Part shown: positions 37,224 to 47,100 of the stretch, piece by piece | How the letters are laid out: every line of letters begins with the position of its first letter | Numbering within the stretch: the stretch's first letter is position 1 | From: Paracoccus yeei ATCC BAA-599 | Lineage (GTDB): Bacteria; Pseudomonadota; Alphaproteobacteria; Rhodobacterales; Rhodobacteraceae | DNA length: 64,000 bases | Assembly: GCF_000622145.1 (NCBI RefSeq) | Contig: NZ_JHWH01000007.1 | Span: forward strand, 124,001-188,000 | Direction: 5' to 3' | Made by a program: the position numbers and the translations under genes | Notes under the pieces: generated by a model | Seen by the model: only the letters and a program-made list of their open reading frames with translations | What the model was told of the DNA's origin: nothing | The model's database searches: none

Positions 37224-37871
37224 ATGCAAAGACGTGCCTTCCTCGCGCTGGCCCTGCCGGCTGCGCTAGCAGCCTGCGGCGCCGACAATGTCTGGGACAC
37301 AGACGAGGCGATCCGCAAGGCGCGCTATGTTTCGAACGAGCCGCCCTCGATCTCGCTCTTGACGGTGATCGGCATCCCGCGCGGCGAAGGCGGCCATTCC
37401 GCGCTGCTCATCAATGGCAGCCAGCGAGTGATCTTCGACCCGGCGGGCAGCTGGAACCATCCGGCGATCCCGGAACGCAACGACGTGCTTTACGGGATCA
37501 CGCCGAACTTCAAGAACTTCTACATCGACTACCACGCGCGCGAAACCTTCTGGGTGGCCGAGGATACGGTCCAGGTGCCGCTGGCCGTGGCCGATGCCGC
37601 GATCCGCGCCGCCGAACAGCACGGTTCGGTCAACAAGAGCTTCTGCGCGGTCGCGACCGGGCAGGTGCTGCGCCAAGTGCCGGGGTTCCAGGGCGCGCCC
37701 ACCGGCTTTTCGCCGCTGAAGCTGCGGCGCTGGTTCCTGACCCTGCCGGGCGTGACCAGCAAGAAGCACATGGACGGCGATCCGGCCAACAACCACAACG
37801 TCCTGCTGCGGCAGAAGAACGGCGTGATCGCGGGCTATGGCCCCGACGGGCAGTTGCACGCCCGGAACTAG
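37224..37871 (+). CDS. Putative lipoprotein
   Basis: A 215-residue protein with a lipoprotein signal peptide (MQRRAFLALALPAALAAC, lipobox LAAC, modified C18). The mature part has no family I can name; it includes GEGGHSALLINGSQRVIFDP, VNKSFCAVATGQVL and a conserved-looking GDPANNHNVLL. The GGHSALLI segment and the cysteine near residue 138 hint at a papain-like (NlpC-like) fold, but this is speculative. It follows ctaH after 16 bases. Confidence 0.8.
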   Translation: MQRRAFLALALPAALAACGADNVWDTDEAIRKARYVSNEPPSISLLTVIGIPRGEGGHSALLINGSQRVIFDPAGSWNHPAIPERNDVLYGITPNFKNFYIDYHARETFWVAEDTVQVPLAVADAAIRAAEQHGSVNKSFCAVATGQVLRQVPGFQGAPTGFSPLKLRRWFLTLPGVTSKKHMDGDPANNHNVLLRQKNGVIAGYGPDGQLHARN

Positions 37872-37874
37872 GCC

Positions 37875-38201
37875 CTAGCCCATCAGGGCGAGCATCCCGA
37901 ACAGCGTGGCCATCCCCGCCAGGATGGCCGCCAGCATGTTGCGCGTCAGAACGCCCACCGCCAGCGTGACGATGGCCGCGGTCAGCCGGGCGGGGTCGGG
38001 CCGCCCGCCGGTCGCCGCCGGAAACAGCGCCAGCGGAACCGCGATGGCCGGCAACACCGCCACCGCCGTATAGCGCAGCGCCCGCGCCGCCCAGGACGGA
38101 ATCGGCCGGCTGCCGATGGCGCCCAGGAACGACCAGCGGATCAGATAGGTGCCGGCCCCCAGGGCCAGGATCACCAGCCAGATCTTGGCGTCGAAGCTCA
38201 T
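37875..38201 (-). CDS. azlD: AzlD family branched-chain amino acid exporter subunit
   Basis: A 108-residue membrane protein with three to four hydrophobic segments (WLVILALGAGTYLIRWSFLG, YTAVAVLPAIAVPLALF, LAAILAGMATLFGMLALMG). It pairs with AzlC to export branched-chain amino acids. The start overlaps the azlC stop by four bases. It ends 3 bases from the convergent lipoprotein gene. Confidence 0.9.
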   Translation of the reverse strand: MSFDAKIWLVILALGAGTYLIRWSFLGAIGSRPIPSWAARALRYTAVAVLPAIAVPLALFPAATGGRPDPARLTAAIVTLAVGVLTRNMLAAILAGMATLFGMLALMG

Positions 38202-38977
38202 GCCGCGGCTCCCTTGCGTTCCATCCGCCATTCGACCCAGGCGCCCGTCGCCATCGCCAGGGGCGCCGCGACCAGGATGCCCAGCCCCGAGGGCAGCACG
38301 CTGAAGACCAGCGCGCCCAGGATCGACACTCCGGCGGCGGCGATATGGGCGGGGCTGCGCAGCATGGGCGCCACCATCGCCAGGAAGGTGATCGGCACCG
38401 CGAAATCCAGCGCCCAGCTTTCCGGGATCGCCCGGCCCAGCGTGAAGCCAAGCGCCGTGGCCAGGAACCAGGGCACGCAGCAGCCGATGGCCGTGCCGGT
38501 GAAATAGGCCATCCGCTGGTCCAGCCGCAGGCGGGGATTGGCCTCGTAATGCTGGATCGCCAGGGCATAGGTCTGGTCGATCAGCACATAGGACAGGAAC
38601 GCCCGCCAGCGGGTCGGCGCCTGGCCCAGCCAAGGCACCAGCGAGGCGGAATACATCGCCAGCCGCAGGTTCACCGCCAGGGCCGACAGGATCACCACGA
38701 TGGTCGGCGCATGATCGGCGATCAGCTGCACCGCGGTGAATTGCGAGGCGCCCGCCAGCACCAGCACGGAAAAGCCCATGACCTGCGGCAGATCGAACCC
38801 CGCCGCGTCCGACACCACGCCGAACAGCAGGCCGAAGGGCACCAGCACCAGCAGAAAGGGCAGCGACTGGATCAGCCCGTGGCGCAGGCATTGCCCCCGG
38901 GTGCGGGCCAGGACGCGGCGCGCCTCGGGCGTCAGGACCGGCGCGGGGTCGTCCGGGTCCGGGGAAGCTTTGGTCAT
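38198..38977 (-). CDS. azlC: AzlC family branched-chain amino acid exporter subunit
   Basis: The 259-residue inner-membrane protein has the AzlC signatures LVPFGLLFGVVSDAAGF, VLAGASQFTAVQLIADH and LAVNLRLAMYSASLVPWLG. With AzlD it forms an export permease. The start MTKASPDPDDPAPVL was chosen; earlier ATGs would add 60 residues overlapping the divergent acetyltransferase. Confidence 0.92.
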   Translation of the reverse strand: MTKASPDPDDPAPVLTPEARRVLARTRGQCLRHGLIQSLPFLLVLVPFGLLFGVVSDAAGFDLPQVMGFSVLVLAGASQFTAVQLIADHAPTIVVILSALAVNLRLAMYSASLVPWLGQAPTRWRAFLSYVLIDQTYALAIQHYEANPRLRLDQRMAYFTGTAIGCCVPWFLATALGFTLGRAIPESWALDFAVPITFLAMVAPMLRSPAHIAAAGVSILGALVFSVLPSGLGILVAAPLAMATGAWVEWRMERKGAAA

Positions 38978-39055
38978 TGTCTGGCTGCGTGCACTGCGGG
39001 CATAAGGATCGGCGCCAGATTGGACAAAGCGCGTCCCCCGCGCAAGAGAGGGATC

Positions 39056-39655
39056 ATGCCCACCCCGCCCGCCTTTCGCATCCTGACGGGCGTGCCGACG
39101 GCCCTGCAGGGCGCGGCGGCGCGGCTTTACTGGCGACAGTTCGGCCACCTGCTGCAACCGCTGCCCACGCGGCCCGCGCGGGGCGTGGCGCTGGTGCGGG
39201 CGCTGATGCGGCCGGACCTGGGGCTGGTCGCGCTGGCGCCGTCAGGGCGGCTGGTCGGAATGGCGGGACTGGTGGACGGTCGCGGCGCCTTTCTGGAAGG
39301 CCGGGCCGCGGGCTATGCCGATGCCTTCGGGCCCGTGGCGGGGCGGCTGCGCGCGCTGTGCGCCCGTCTGTATCGCGGCGGCCCGGCGACGACGGATCTG
39401 GTCATCCAGGGCTGCGCCGTGGCGCCGGGGTGGCGCCGGCGGGGCGTGGCCCGTGCCTTGGCGGCAGCCGCCGAAGCCCATGCCCGGGCGCGCGGCCATC
39501 CCGCCCTGCGGGTCGAGGTCGAGGCCGGAAACAAGCCTGGCCTCGCGGCCTGGCAGGCAATGGGCTTTCGCCCCGTCGCCCGCCAACGGCTGGGCTGGCC
39601 CTGGAGCCCGCCCGCCCATGTGCTGCGCCGCCCGGTTCAGGAGACGGCGGGCTGA
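39056..39655 (+). CDS. GNAT family N-acetyltransferase
   Basis: A 199-residue acetyltransferase. The acetyl-CoA-binding motif A is at AVAPGWRRRGVARALAAAAE, followed by ALRVEVEAGNKPGLAAWQAM and GFRPV, the usual GNAT end. AGAGGG lies five bases before the ATG. The substrate is unknown. The last 19 bases overlap the convergent gene on the other strand. Confidence 0.88.
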   Translation: MPTPPAFRILTGVPTALQGAAARLYWRQFGHLLQPLPTRPARGVALVRALMRPDLGLVALAPSGRLVGMAGLVDGRGAFLEGRAAGYADAFGPVAGRLRALCARLYRGGPATTDLVIQGCAVAPGWRRRGVARALAAAAEAHARARGHPALRVEVEAGNKPGLAAWQAMGFRPVARQRLGWPWSPPAHVLRRPVQETAG

Positions 39656-40641
39656 TCCCCGCCTGCCTCGGGCGCGGGCCCGGGCGTGCCCAGAACCCCG
39701 GTGATCTGGCCCAGCAGGGTAAAGGCCCGGCCCGAACGCGTCTCGGCAAGGACGGCCAGGACGGTGTCGCCGTCGGTTTCGGCGCGTTGGCCCAGCAGGC
39801 GGTCGAAATGGCGCATGAAATGCTGCGCCACGTCGCGAAACACCGCATCCGCGCGCATCATCTCGGCAGCGCCGGCCAGGGCCTGGGCATCGTCGACCAC
39901 GGCCAGCCCCGCCACCGCCTCGCCGCGCGCGCCCTGGACAAAGGCGCGCCACAGCGCGGGGTCGGTTTCGGGCACCTGGATGTCGTCCATATAGATGCCG
40001 CGGCTGGCCAGCAGCGTCACCACGTCCTGGGCGGCACGGATCAGCCGGGCAAGCTCGGGGTGCGACAGCGCCAGGCGCAGGCAGCGAATCGCCTCGTGGT
40101 CGTCGGGGCCGTCGGGAAAGTTCAGCGCCATGAAGACCTCGGCCGCGGTCAGCTCGGGCGCGGGGGGCGTCTCGGCCGGGCGCGGGGCCTGGGCGGCCAG
40201 GGGCTGGGCCGCGGGGCGGCGGGGCGGAACCGCCGCCGGGCGCGGCACGGGGCGCGGCTGGGGCTGAGAGTGGGCCTGAGAGTGGGACTGGGCCAGGGGC
40301 TGCGTCCGCATCTCGGGCAGCGGCTCGTCGCCCGGCTCCGAGGTGCGCATCTGCCCAAGCAGCGCGCGCAGCTCCTCGGCCTCCGCGCGCAGCACGGCCA
40401 GGCTGCGGGCGGACCAGACGGCGAACCAGATCAGCGCCAGGGGCAGCACCACGCCCAGGGCGCGCAGCAGCCAGCCGCCAAGGGACGGCCCGGCCGCCTC
40501 GGCCGTCGCCTCGCCCCCGCCGGCCCAGGCCAGGATCGCGACCAGCGCCAGCCAGACGAGGCTTGCGGCGGCGCCCAGGGTCACCAGCCGGTCGCGGCCC
40601 TGTCCGGCGGCAAGCCGGCTCAGCGATTGCAGCCCGTTCAT
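39637..40641 (-). CDS. Membrane protein of unknown function with Pro/Gln-rich linker
   Basis: I do not recognise this 334-residue protein. It has two transmembrane segments (about 20-40 and 60-77), a short coiled-coil-like stretch (79-98), a low-complexity linker rich in Pro, Gln, Ala and Ser (105-160, including SHSQAHSQPQPRPVPRP), and a compact C-terminal domain from about 163 (LTAAEVFMALNFPDGPDDHE) to 315. The layout suggests an envelope anchor with a cytoplasmic soluble domain. It is followed upstream by greA. Confidence 0.8.
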   Translation of the reverse strand: MNGLQSLSRLAAGQGRDRLVTLGAAASLVWLALVAILAWAGGGEATAEAAGPSLGGWLLRALGVVLPLALIWFAVWSARSLAVLRAEAEELRALLGQMRTSEPGDEPLPEMRTQPLAQSHSQAHSQPQPRPVPRPAAVPPRRPAAQPLAAQAPRPAETPPAPELTAAEVFMALNFPDGPDDHEAIRCLRLALSHPELARLIRAAQDVVTLLASRGIYMDDIQVPETDPALWRAFVQGARGEAVAGLAVVDDAQALAGAAEMMRADAVFRDVAQHFMRHFDRLLGQRAETDGDTVLAVLAETRSGRAFTLLGQITGVLGTPGPAPEAGGDQPAVS

Positions 40642-40665
40642 GCGGCCATCCTTGCGCTGCGGGTC

Positions 40666-41136
40666 TCAGACATAGCGGATCGCGATGATCTCATAGGATT
40701 TCCCCCCGCCGGGCGTGACGACCTCGACGCTGTCGCCCTCGTCCTTGCCGATCAGGGCGCGGGCCAGGGGCGAACGGATGTTCAGCAGGCCGCGTTCCAG
40801 GTCGGCCTCGGATTCGCCGACGATCTGATAGGTCCGCTCTTCCTCGGTGTCCTCGTCCAGCAGGGTGACGGTGGCGCCGAACTTGACGCTGCCCGACAGG
40901 CGCGACGGGTCGATCACCTCGGCGCGCGAAATGATCATCTCGAGTTCCTTGATGCGGCCCTCGACAAAGCTCTGCTTTTCGCGGGCGGCATGGTATTCGG
41001 CGTTCTCGGACAGATCGCCATGCTCGCGCGCCTCGGCGATGGCGCGGATCACGGCGGGACGCTCGACCGCGCGCAGTTCGCGCAATTCCTCGTCCAGCTG
41101 GTCGTAGCCCGCACGGGTCATCGGTATCTTTTCCAT
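40666..41136 (-). CDS. greA: Transcription elongation factor GreA
   Basis: GreA stimulates RNA cleavage by backtracked RNA polymerase. The 156 residues show the N-terminal coiled coil with the acidic tip ([37 protein letters not shown]) and the C-terminal FKBP-like domain ([19 protein letters not shown]). The start [14 protein letters not shown] is supported by family length; an upstream in-frame ATG would span the leader hairpin. Confidence 0.97.
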   Translation of the reverse strand: MEKIPMTRAGYDQLDEELRELRAVERPAVIRAIAEAREHGDLSENAEYHAAREKQSFVEGRIKELEMIISRAEVIDPSRLSGSVKFGATVTLLDEDTEEERTYQIVGESEADLERGLLNIRSPLARALIGKDEGDSVEVVTPGGGKSYEIIAIRYV

Positions 41137-41192
41137 TCCGGTCCTTCCGCCGCCCCCAGGGCAGCCCCAATCTGCGCGATCCTCAAGGTGTG

Positions 41193-41225
41193 CGGACGCC
41201 CCCGACCGTCGGCCGGGGGCGTCCG
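41193..41225 (-). promoter_or_regulatory. Leader hairpin upstream of greA
   Basis: A perfect 12-bp GC-rich inverted repeat (41193-41204 with 41214-41225, nine-base loop) lies 57 bases before the greA start, at the 5' end of the predicted transcript (weak promoter TTGAAA 41263-41268, CACGAT 41240-41245). It cannot be a gene terminator because the region is divergent. An attenuator or leader-RNA role is inference. Confidence 0.45.
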
Positions 41226-41408
41226 CTGAAACCGGATGCATCGTGGCGCGATTGGCCCAACGTTTCAAGACCCGCCGTCGCCGCCTTGCCCGGCCCCGCG
41301 CGAAAGCGTCGCAACCCGGTCATGGAGCGTCGCGTTTTCATTGCCCAGCCCGGCGTTCCGGGATAGGGATTGCCCCCGAACGCGAGCTAGGAGCAGGGGG
41401 ACCAAGCC

Positions 41409-43055
41409 ATGTCGGAGATCGTCCGGGAGTCGATGGATTACGACGTCGTGATCGTTGGGGGCGGTCCGGCGGGGCTATCGGCGGCAATCCGGCTGAAGCA
41501 GATCAACCCCGAACTCTCTGTGGTGCTCTTGGAGAAGGGCTCCGAGATCGGCGCGCATATCCTGTCGGGCGCGGTTCTGGACACCGTGGGCCTTGACCGG
41601 CTGATCCCCGACTGGAAGGCCAAGGGCGCCCCCGTCACCACCGAGGTCACGACCGACAATTTCTTCATCCTGGGCGAACAGGGCCAGGTGCGGGTGCCGA
41701 ACTGGCCGATGCCGCGGCTGATGTCGAACCACGGCAAGTATATCGTCAGCATGGGCAACGTCTGCCGCTGGCTCGCCGAACAGGCCGAAGCGCTGGAGGT
41801 GGAGATCTTCCCCGGCATGGCCTGCTCGCAGCTGGTCTACGAGGGCGAGCGGGTCGTGGGCGTCGTCGCCGGCGAGATGGGGCTCGAGGCCGACGGCACC
41901 CCCGGCCCGGCCTATGAGCCCGGCATGGAGCTGCGCGGCAAATACGTCCTGATCGCCGAGGGCGTGCGCGGCAGCCTCGCCAAGGAGCTGATCGGCAAAT
42001 ACGACCTCTCGGCCGGGCACGAACCGCAGAAATACGGCATCGGCATGAAGGAGATCTGGGAGATCGACCCCGAGAAGGCCCGCCCCGGCACCGTCACCCA
42101 CACCATGGGCTGGCCCCTAGGCAAGAACGCCGGCGGCGGCAGCTTCATCTATCACCTCGAGGGCAACCAGGTGCTGGTCGGTTTCGTCGTTCACCTGAAC
42201 TATGAAAACCCCTATCTTTACCCCTACATGGAGTTCCAGCGCTTCAAGCACCATCCGCTGGTGGCGGATCTTCTGGAGGGCGGCAAGCGCGTGGCCTATG
42301 GCGCGAGGGCGATTTCCGAAGGCGGCTGGCAGTCGATCCCCAAGCTGACCGTTCCGGGGGCGGCGCTTTTGGGCTGCTCGGCCGGCATGGTCAACGTGCC
42401 GCGCATCAAGGGCAACCACAACGCCATGCTCTCGGGCATCGCCGCGGCCGAGGCGGCGGCGGCGGCCATCGCCGCGGGGCGGATGGGCGACGAGCTGACC
42501 GATTACGAAGCCGAGGTCCGCAGCGGCGCCATCGCCAAGGACCTCAAGCCCGTGCGCAACGTCAAGCCGCTCTGGTCGCGGCTTGGCCTGTCGGCAAGCC
42601 TGGCGCTGGGGGGTTTTGACATGTGGGTGGCGGGCCTGACCGGCTGGAACCCGATGGGGACCTGGAAGCACGGCAAGACCGACGCGCAGGCCACCGGCAA
42701 GGCCGCCGATTTCAAGCCCATCGACTACCCCAAGCCCGACGGCAAGCTCAGCTTCGACCGGCTGACCAACGTGGCGTTCTCCTTTACCAACCACGAGGAA
42801 AGCCAGCCCTGCCACCTGAAGCTGAAGGACCCCTCGATCCCCATCGCGGTGAACCTGCCGCTTTATGCCGAGCCGGCGCAGCGCTATTGCCCGGCCGGGG
42901 TCTATGAGGTGCTGGAGGGACCCGAGGGCCCGCGCTTCCAGATCAACTTTCAGAACTGCGTGCATTGCAAGACCTGCGACATCAAGGACCCCAGCCAGAA
43001 CATCGTCTGGACCACGCCTCAAGGCGGAGACGGGCCGAACTACCCGAATATGTGA
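41409..43055 (+). CDS. etfD: Electron transfer flavoprotein-ubiquinone oxidoreductase
   Basis: ETF-QO passes electrons from ETF to the ubiquinone pool at the inner membrane. The 548-residue protein has an FAD motif YDVVIVGGGPAGLSAAIRL near residue 13, QRYCPAGVYEV and CVHCKTCDIKDPSQNI, giving the C-x(n)-C-x2-C-x2-C ligands of a 4Fe-4S cluster, and the conserved C-terminus GGDGPNYPNM. Length is normal. It links to acyl-CoA dehydrogenases such as that at 34280. Confidence 0.97.
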   Translation: MSEIVRESMDYDVVIVGGGPAGLSAAIRLKQINPELSVVLLEKGSEIGAHILSGAVLDTVGLDRLIPDWKAKGAPVTTEVTTDNFFILGEQGQVRVPNWPMPRLMSNHGKYIVSMGNVCRWLAEQAEALEVEIFPGMACSQLVYEGERVVGVVAGEMGLEADGTPGPAYEPGMELRGKYVLIAEGVRGSLAKELIGKYDLSAGHEPQKYGIGMKEIWEIDPEKARPGTVTHTMGWPLGKNAGGGSFIYHLEGNQVLVGFVVHLNYENPYLYPYMEFQRFKHHPLVADLLEGGKRVAYGARAISEGGWQSIPKLTVPGAALLGCSAGMVNVPRIKGNHNAMLSGIAAAEAAAAAIAAGRMGDELTDYEAEVRSGAIAKDLKPVRNVKPLWSRLGLSASLALGGFDMWVAGLTGWNPMGTWKHGKTDAQATGKAADFKPIDYPKPDGKLSFDRLTNVAFSFTNHEESQPCHLKLKDPSIPIAVNLPLYAEPAQRYCPAGVYEVLEGPEGPRFQINFQNCVHCKTCDIKDPSQNIVWTTPQGGDGPNYPNM

Positions 43056-43132
43056 TCGCAAGGCGCGGGGCATGCCGACCGGCGGCGTTGCCCTGCCCCG
43101 CCATCGGGGCTAGGTTCACGCAAATTGCCGGA

Positions 43133-45001
43133 ATGTGGGCCGTTGCCGTGACGAAAAGACTGATCCCCCTGGCGCTGATCGCGCTGACCGCCGCGCCGCT
43201 GATGCCGACGGCGGCGCCAGCCGCCCCGGTCCTGGCGCAAGAGGCGCCCTTGCCCCGCCCGGCCCGCGCCACGACCGCCCCGACGCCGCCCACGCCCGAG
43301 GTGCGGGGCCTTTCCGGTCCCTATCTGGCGGCGCGGCAGGCAGCCATCGCCAACGACTATCGCAGCGCCGCGAACTATTACCTGCAGGCCTTGGCGCAGG
43401 ACGACACCGATCCCTTCCTGCAGGACAGCGCCCTGGTCGCGCTGATTTCCGCCGGAGAGATGGAGCGCGCCGCGGCGCTTGCCGTGACCATGGCCGACCA
43501 GGGCCGCGCGACCGAACTGGCCGGGCTGATGCAGCGGACCAAGCTGGCGCGCACCGAACGCTGGCAGGATCTCGTCAACGCCATTGACCGCGCCCCGCCC
43601 CCCGCGCCCGACGACGGCATGGCCGAGGCGACGCCGGGCGGCGCGGTCCTGCTGGACAAGATGATCCGGGCCTGGGCGCTGCTTGGGGCCGGCAACGCGC
43701 GGCAGTCGCTCTCTGCCTTCGAAGAACTGGGCAAGGTGCGCGGCGCCCGGCCCATGGTCAACTATCACCTGGCCCTGGCCAAGGCCAAGGTCGGCGACTA
43801 CGAAGGCGCCGAGGCGCTGCTGTCCGATCCCCAGACCGGCGCCCATATCCTGGGCGTGGTCGCCCGGGCCCAGATCCTGTCGCAGCTGGAACGCAACCGG
43901 GATGCCGTCGCCCTGCTGGAAGGCACCCCCGGCTTTGCCGAGGAGCCGCAGCTCGTGGCGCTGCGCGACCGGCTGGCGCAGGGCCAGACCCTGCCCTTCG
44001 ATTCGATCCGCAGCCCGGCCGACGGCATCGCCCAGGTGTTCCTGACCTTCGCCAGCGTGCTGGCCACGAACGAGGAGCCCGACCCGCTGGCGCTGATCCA
44101 CGCGCGGCTGGCCGCCTATCTGTCGCCCGACCTGGGCGAGGCGCATCTTCTGTCGGCCCAGCTTCTGCAGGGCTTCGGCCAGTTCGATCTGGCCGAGCAG
44201 GAATTCGAGGCGCTGCGCGACCTGGGCGACATGCGCCCCATCGCGGAACTGGCGCGGATCGACGCCCTGGCCCGGGCCGAGCGTCTGGCCGATGCGGAAA
44301 AGGCCGCGCTGGGGCTGACCGCCGCCCATCCCGAACTGGCGCAGGGCTGGATCGCGCTTGGCGACCTTTTGCGCCAGCAGGACAAGTTCGCCCAGGCGAT
44401 CCCGGCCTATGACAAGGCGCTGTCGCTGGTCGGCCCGGACGCCGGCGAGGCGCGCTGGTTCCCGCTTTACGCGCGCGGCATCGCGCTGGAACGCGCCGGC
44501 CAGTTCGACAAGGCCGAAGCCGATTTCCGCGAAGCGCTGAAGCTGCGCCCCGACAGCGCGCAGGTGCTGAACTATCTGGGCTACAGCCTGGTCGACCGGG
44601 GCGAAAAGCTGGACGAGGCGCTGACCCTGATCCAGCGCGCGGTCGATCTGCGGCCGGACGACGGCTATATCCTGGATTCGCTGGCCTGGGCCTATTACCG
44701 CATGGGCCGCTATGCCGAGGCCGTGGCCCCGATGGAAAAAGCGGTCGCCGCCATGTCGGACGATTCGCTGGTCAACGACCACATGGGCGACATCTACTGG
44801 ATGGTCGGCCGCAAGCGCGAGGCCGAGATCCAGTGGCACCGCGCGCTGAGCCTGGAGCCCGAGACCGAGGCCGAGGCGCACCGCATCCGCGCCAAGCTGG
44901 ACCGGGGCCTCGACGCCGTCCTGGCCGAGGAAAAGGCCCATGGCGGCAAGCTGCCCGCGCCCGACCCCGTCCCCTCGGAGGCCGCGCAGCAACAGGAATG
45001 A
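43133..45001 (+). CDS. TPR-repeat exported protein
   Basis: A 622-residue protein with an N-terminal signal sequence ([20 protein letters not shown]) and many tetratricopeptide repeats, clearest at residues 335-570 ([77 protein letters not shown]). It probably scaffolds proteins in the periplasm. GTG at 43148 is an alternative start. Its stop overlaps ispE by the ATGA arrangement. Confidence 0.85.
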   Translation: MWAVAVTKRLIPLALIALTAAPLMPTAAPAAPVLAQEAPLPRPARATTAPTPPTPEVRGLSGPYLAARQAAIANDYRSAANYYLQALAQDDTDPFLQDSALVALISAGEMERAAALAVTMADQGRATELAGLMQRTKLARTERWQDLVNAIDRAPPPAPDDGMAEATPGGAVLLDKMIRAWALLGAGNARQSLSAFEELGKVRGARPMVNYHLALAKAKVGDYEGAEALLSDPQTGAHILGVVARAQILSQLERNRDAVALLEGTPGFAEEPQLVALRDRLAQGQTLPFDSIRSPADGIAQVFLTFASVLATNEEPDPLALIHARLAAYLSPDLGEAHLLSAQLLQGFGQFDLAEQEFEALRDLGDMRPIAELARIDALARAERLADAEKAALGLTAAHPELAQGWIALGDLLRQQDKFAQAIPAYDKALSLVGPDAGEARWFPLYARGIALERAGQFDKAEADFREALKLRPDSAQVLNYLGYSLVDRGEKLDEALTLIQRAVDLRPDDGYILDSLAWAYYRMGRYAEAVAPMEKAVAAMSDDSLVNDHMGDIYWMVGRKREAEIQWHRALSLEPETEAEAHRIRAKLDRGLDAVLAEEKAHGGKLPAPDPVPSEAAQQQE

Positions 45002-45816
45002 TGCGCCGCGAAAAGGCCCCCGCCAAGCTGAACCTGACCCTGCATGTCACCGGCCGGCGGGCGGACGGCTATCACCTGCTGGATTCGCTGGTGGTGTTCC
45101 TGGACCTGGGCGATGTGGTGACGCTGGCGCCGGGCCCCCTCTCGCTGACCGTCACCGGCCCCTTTGCCCATGGGCTCGACGACCCCGACAACCTGTGCCT
45201 GCGCGCGGCGCGGCTGGCCGGGCACGAGGTGGCGATCATGCTGGAAAAGAACCTGCCCGTCGCCTCGGGAATCGGCGGCGGCTCGGCCGACGCGGCGGCG
45301 GTGCTGCGGGCGCTCGGCACGCGGGTGCCGCGACCCGAGGTCCTGGGCGCCGACGTTCCGGTCTGCCTGGCCGGGGTGCCCTGCCGCATGCAGGGCGTCG
45401 GAGAGAAGCTTTCCCCCCTGCCCCCGCTGCCGCCCCTGCACCTGGTGCTGGTCAATCCTCGCGCGGGGCTGGCCACGCCGGCGGTGTTCCAGCGCCTGGA
45501 ACGCCGCGACAACCCGCCCATGCCCGCCGCGCTGCCGGAGTTTCCCGACAGCGCGGCGCTGGTCGATTTCCTCGCCACCTGCCGGAACGACCTGCAGGCA
45601 CCCGCCATCGCGCTGATGCCCCGGATTGCCGATTGCCTGGCCGCGCTTGGCGACGCGGGCGCCCTGCTTACGCGCATGTCGGGATCGGGCGCGACCTGCT
45701 TCGGGATCTTTCCCGACGGGGCGGCCGCGCGCGCGGCCCGCGACCGGATCGCCGCCGCGCGCCCGGACTGGTGGGTCGCCGCATCGGGACTCGCACCCGT
45801 GCCCGCAACGGTCTAG
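45001..45816 (+). CDS. ispE: 4-diphosphocytidyl-2-C-methyl-D-erythritol kinase
   Basis: IspE phosphorylates CDP-methylerythritol in the MEP isoprenoid pathway. The 271-residue GHMP kinase shows [20 protein letters not shown], the glycine-rich [20 protein letters not shown] (about 86-105) and C-terminal [13 protein letters not shown]. Two adjacent ATGs (44998, 45001) are possible; the second has the better distance from AGGA. It begins within the stop of the TPR gene. Confidence 0.95.
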   Translation: MRREKAPAKLNLTLHVTGRRADGYHLLDSLVVFLDLGDVVTLAPGPLSLTVTGPFAHGLDDPDNLCLRAARLAGHEVAIMLEKNLPVASGIGGGSADAAAVLRALGTRVPRPEVLGADVPVCLAGVPCRMQGVGEKLSPLPPLPPLHLVLVNPRAGLATPAVFQRLERRDNPPMPAALPEFPDSAALVDFLATCRNDLQAPAIALMPRIADCLAALGDAGALLTRMSGSGATCFGIFPDGAAARAARDRIAAARPDWWVAASGLAPVPATV

Positions 45817-45845
45817 ACCTGCGGCAGGACCACAAGGGGGAAACC

Positions 45846-46580
45846 ATGCTGCGCCTCGGCGTGAACATCGACCATGTCGCCACCATCCGCAACGCGCGCG
45901 GCACGCCCTGGCCGGACCCGGTCCGCGCCGCGAAGCTGGCCGAGGAGGCGGGCGCCGACGGCATCACCGCCCACCTGCGCGAGGATCGGCGCCATATCTC
46001 GGACGCCGACATCGACCGGCTGATGGACAGCCTGCGCCTGCCCCTGAACCTGGAAATGGCGGCGACGGCGGAAATGCAGGCCATCGCGCTGCGCCACCGT
46101 CCCCACGCCGTCTGCATCGTCCCCGAAAAGCGCGAGGAGCGCACGACCGAAGGCGGCCTCGACGTGGCGGGCAACGAATCCATGCTGTCCGACTTCATCG
46201 CCCCGCTGCGCGAGGCGGGCTGCCGGGTGTCGCTGTTCATCGGCCATGAGCCCCGCCAGATCGAAGCCGCGGCCCGCATCGGGGCCGCCGTGGTCGAGCT
46301 GCATACCGGCGCCTATTGCGATCTCGACACCGAAGGCCGGCTGCCCGAACGCGACGCCGAGCTGGCGGCGCTGCGCCAGGGCGCGGCCCAGGCCCATCTG
46401 CTGGGGCTCGAGGTCCACGCCGGCCATGGCCTGACCTTCGACACCGTCGGCCCCATCGCCGCCATCCCCGAACTGCGCGAACTGAACATCGGCCATTTCC
46501 TGATCGCGGAATCGGTCTTTCTGGGCCTCGGCCCGGCAATCCGCGAAATGCGGCGCTGCATGGACGCGGTGCGCCCGTGA
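45846..46580 (+). CDS. pdxJ: Pyridoxine 5'-phosphate synthase
   Basis: PdxJ condenses deoxyxylulose phosphate with aminoacetone phosphate to make pyridoxine phosphate (vitamin B6). The 244-residue TIM barrel begins [19 protein letters not shown] and has [30 protein letters not shown] and ELHTGAYCD. It opens a plus-strand run pdxJ-acpS-lepB-rnc-era common in alphaproteobacteria. Confidence 0.97.
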   Translation: MLRLGVNIDHVATIRNARGTPWPDPVRAAKLAEEAGADGITAHLREDRRHISDADIDRLMDSLRLPLNLEMAATAEMQAIALRHRPHAVCIVPEKREERTTEGGLDVAGNESMLSDFIAPLREAGCRVSLFIGHEPRQIEAAARIGAAVVELHTGAYCDLDTEGRLPERDAELAALRQGAAQAHLLGLEVHAGHGLTFDTVGPIAAIPELRELNIGHFLIAESVFLGLGPAIREMRRCMDAVRP

Positions 46581-46587
46581 TGTCTCT

Positions 46588-46605
46588 GTTTTCCAAAGAC
46601 CCATG
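46588..46605. repeat. Diverged copy of the CCAAATACCC dispersed motif
   Basis: These 18 bases in the pdxJ-acpS gap match copy 1 (15050-15067) at 17 of 18 positions; only the T of AAATACCC is G. No function is known. Confidence 0.5.
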
Positions 46606-46623
46606 CGGCGGCGCGACCCGGCG

Positions 46624-47046
46624 ATGATCCTGGGCATCGGCACCGACCTTGCCAACATCGACCGCATCGCGGGCGTGCTGGCGCGCCACGGCGACCGCTT
46701 TCGCCACCGCGTCTTTACCGAGCGCGAACTGGCGCTGGCGACGCGCCGCCATCTGGAGGCGCCGACCTTGGCCAAGCGCTGGGCCGCCAAGGAGGCCTGC
46801 TCCAAGGCGCTGGGCACCGGGCTCGCCATGGGCATCGCCTGGCGCGACATGGCGGTGGCGAACCTGCCCGGGGGCCAGCCGACGATGCAGCTGACCGGCT
46901 GGGCGGCGGAACGGCTGGCCGCGATGACGCCCCCGGGCCATGTCGCCCGCGTCCACGTCACGCTGACCGACGATCACCCCTGGGCGCAGGCCTTCGTGGT
47001 CATCGAGGCCATTCCCGACGCCGTGAGCATCAGCGCGACGGCTTGA
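46624..47046 (+). CDS. acpS: Holo-[acyl-carrier-protein] synthase
   Basis: AcpS attaches 4'-phosphopantetheine to apo-ACP. The 140-residue protein begins [19 protein letters not shown] with the metal-binding aspartate D8, and has [16 protein letters not shown] with the catalytic glutamate near residue 58. An ATG seven codons upstream is possible but falls just after the repeat element and lacks similarity. Confidence 0.95.
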   Translation: MILGIGTDLANIDRIAGVLARHGDRFRHRVFTERELALATRRHLEAPTLAKRWAAKEACSKALGTGLAMGIAWRDMAVANLPGGQPTMQLTGWAAERLAAMTPPGHVARVHVTLTDDHPWAQAFVVIEAIPDAVSISATA

Positions 47047-47100
47047 CTTTGACGGGCCGCGCGTCCCATGAACGCGCGACTTTCGCAGGAAGGAACGGCC

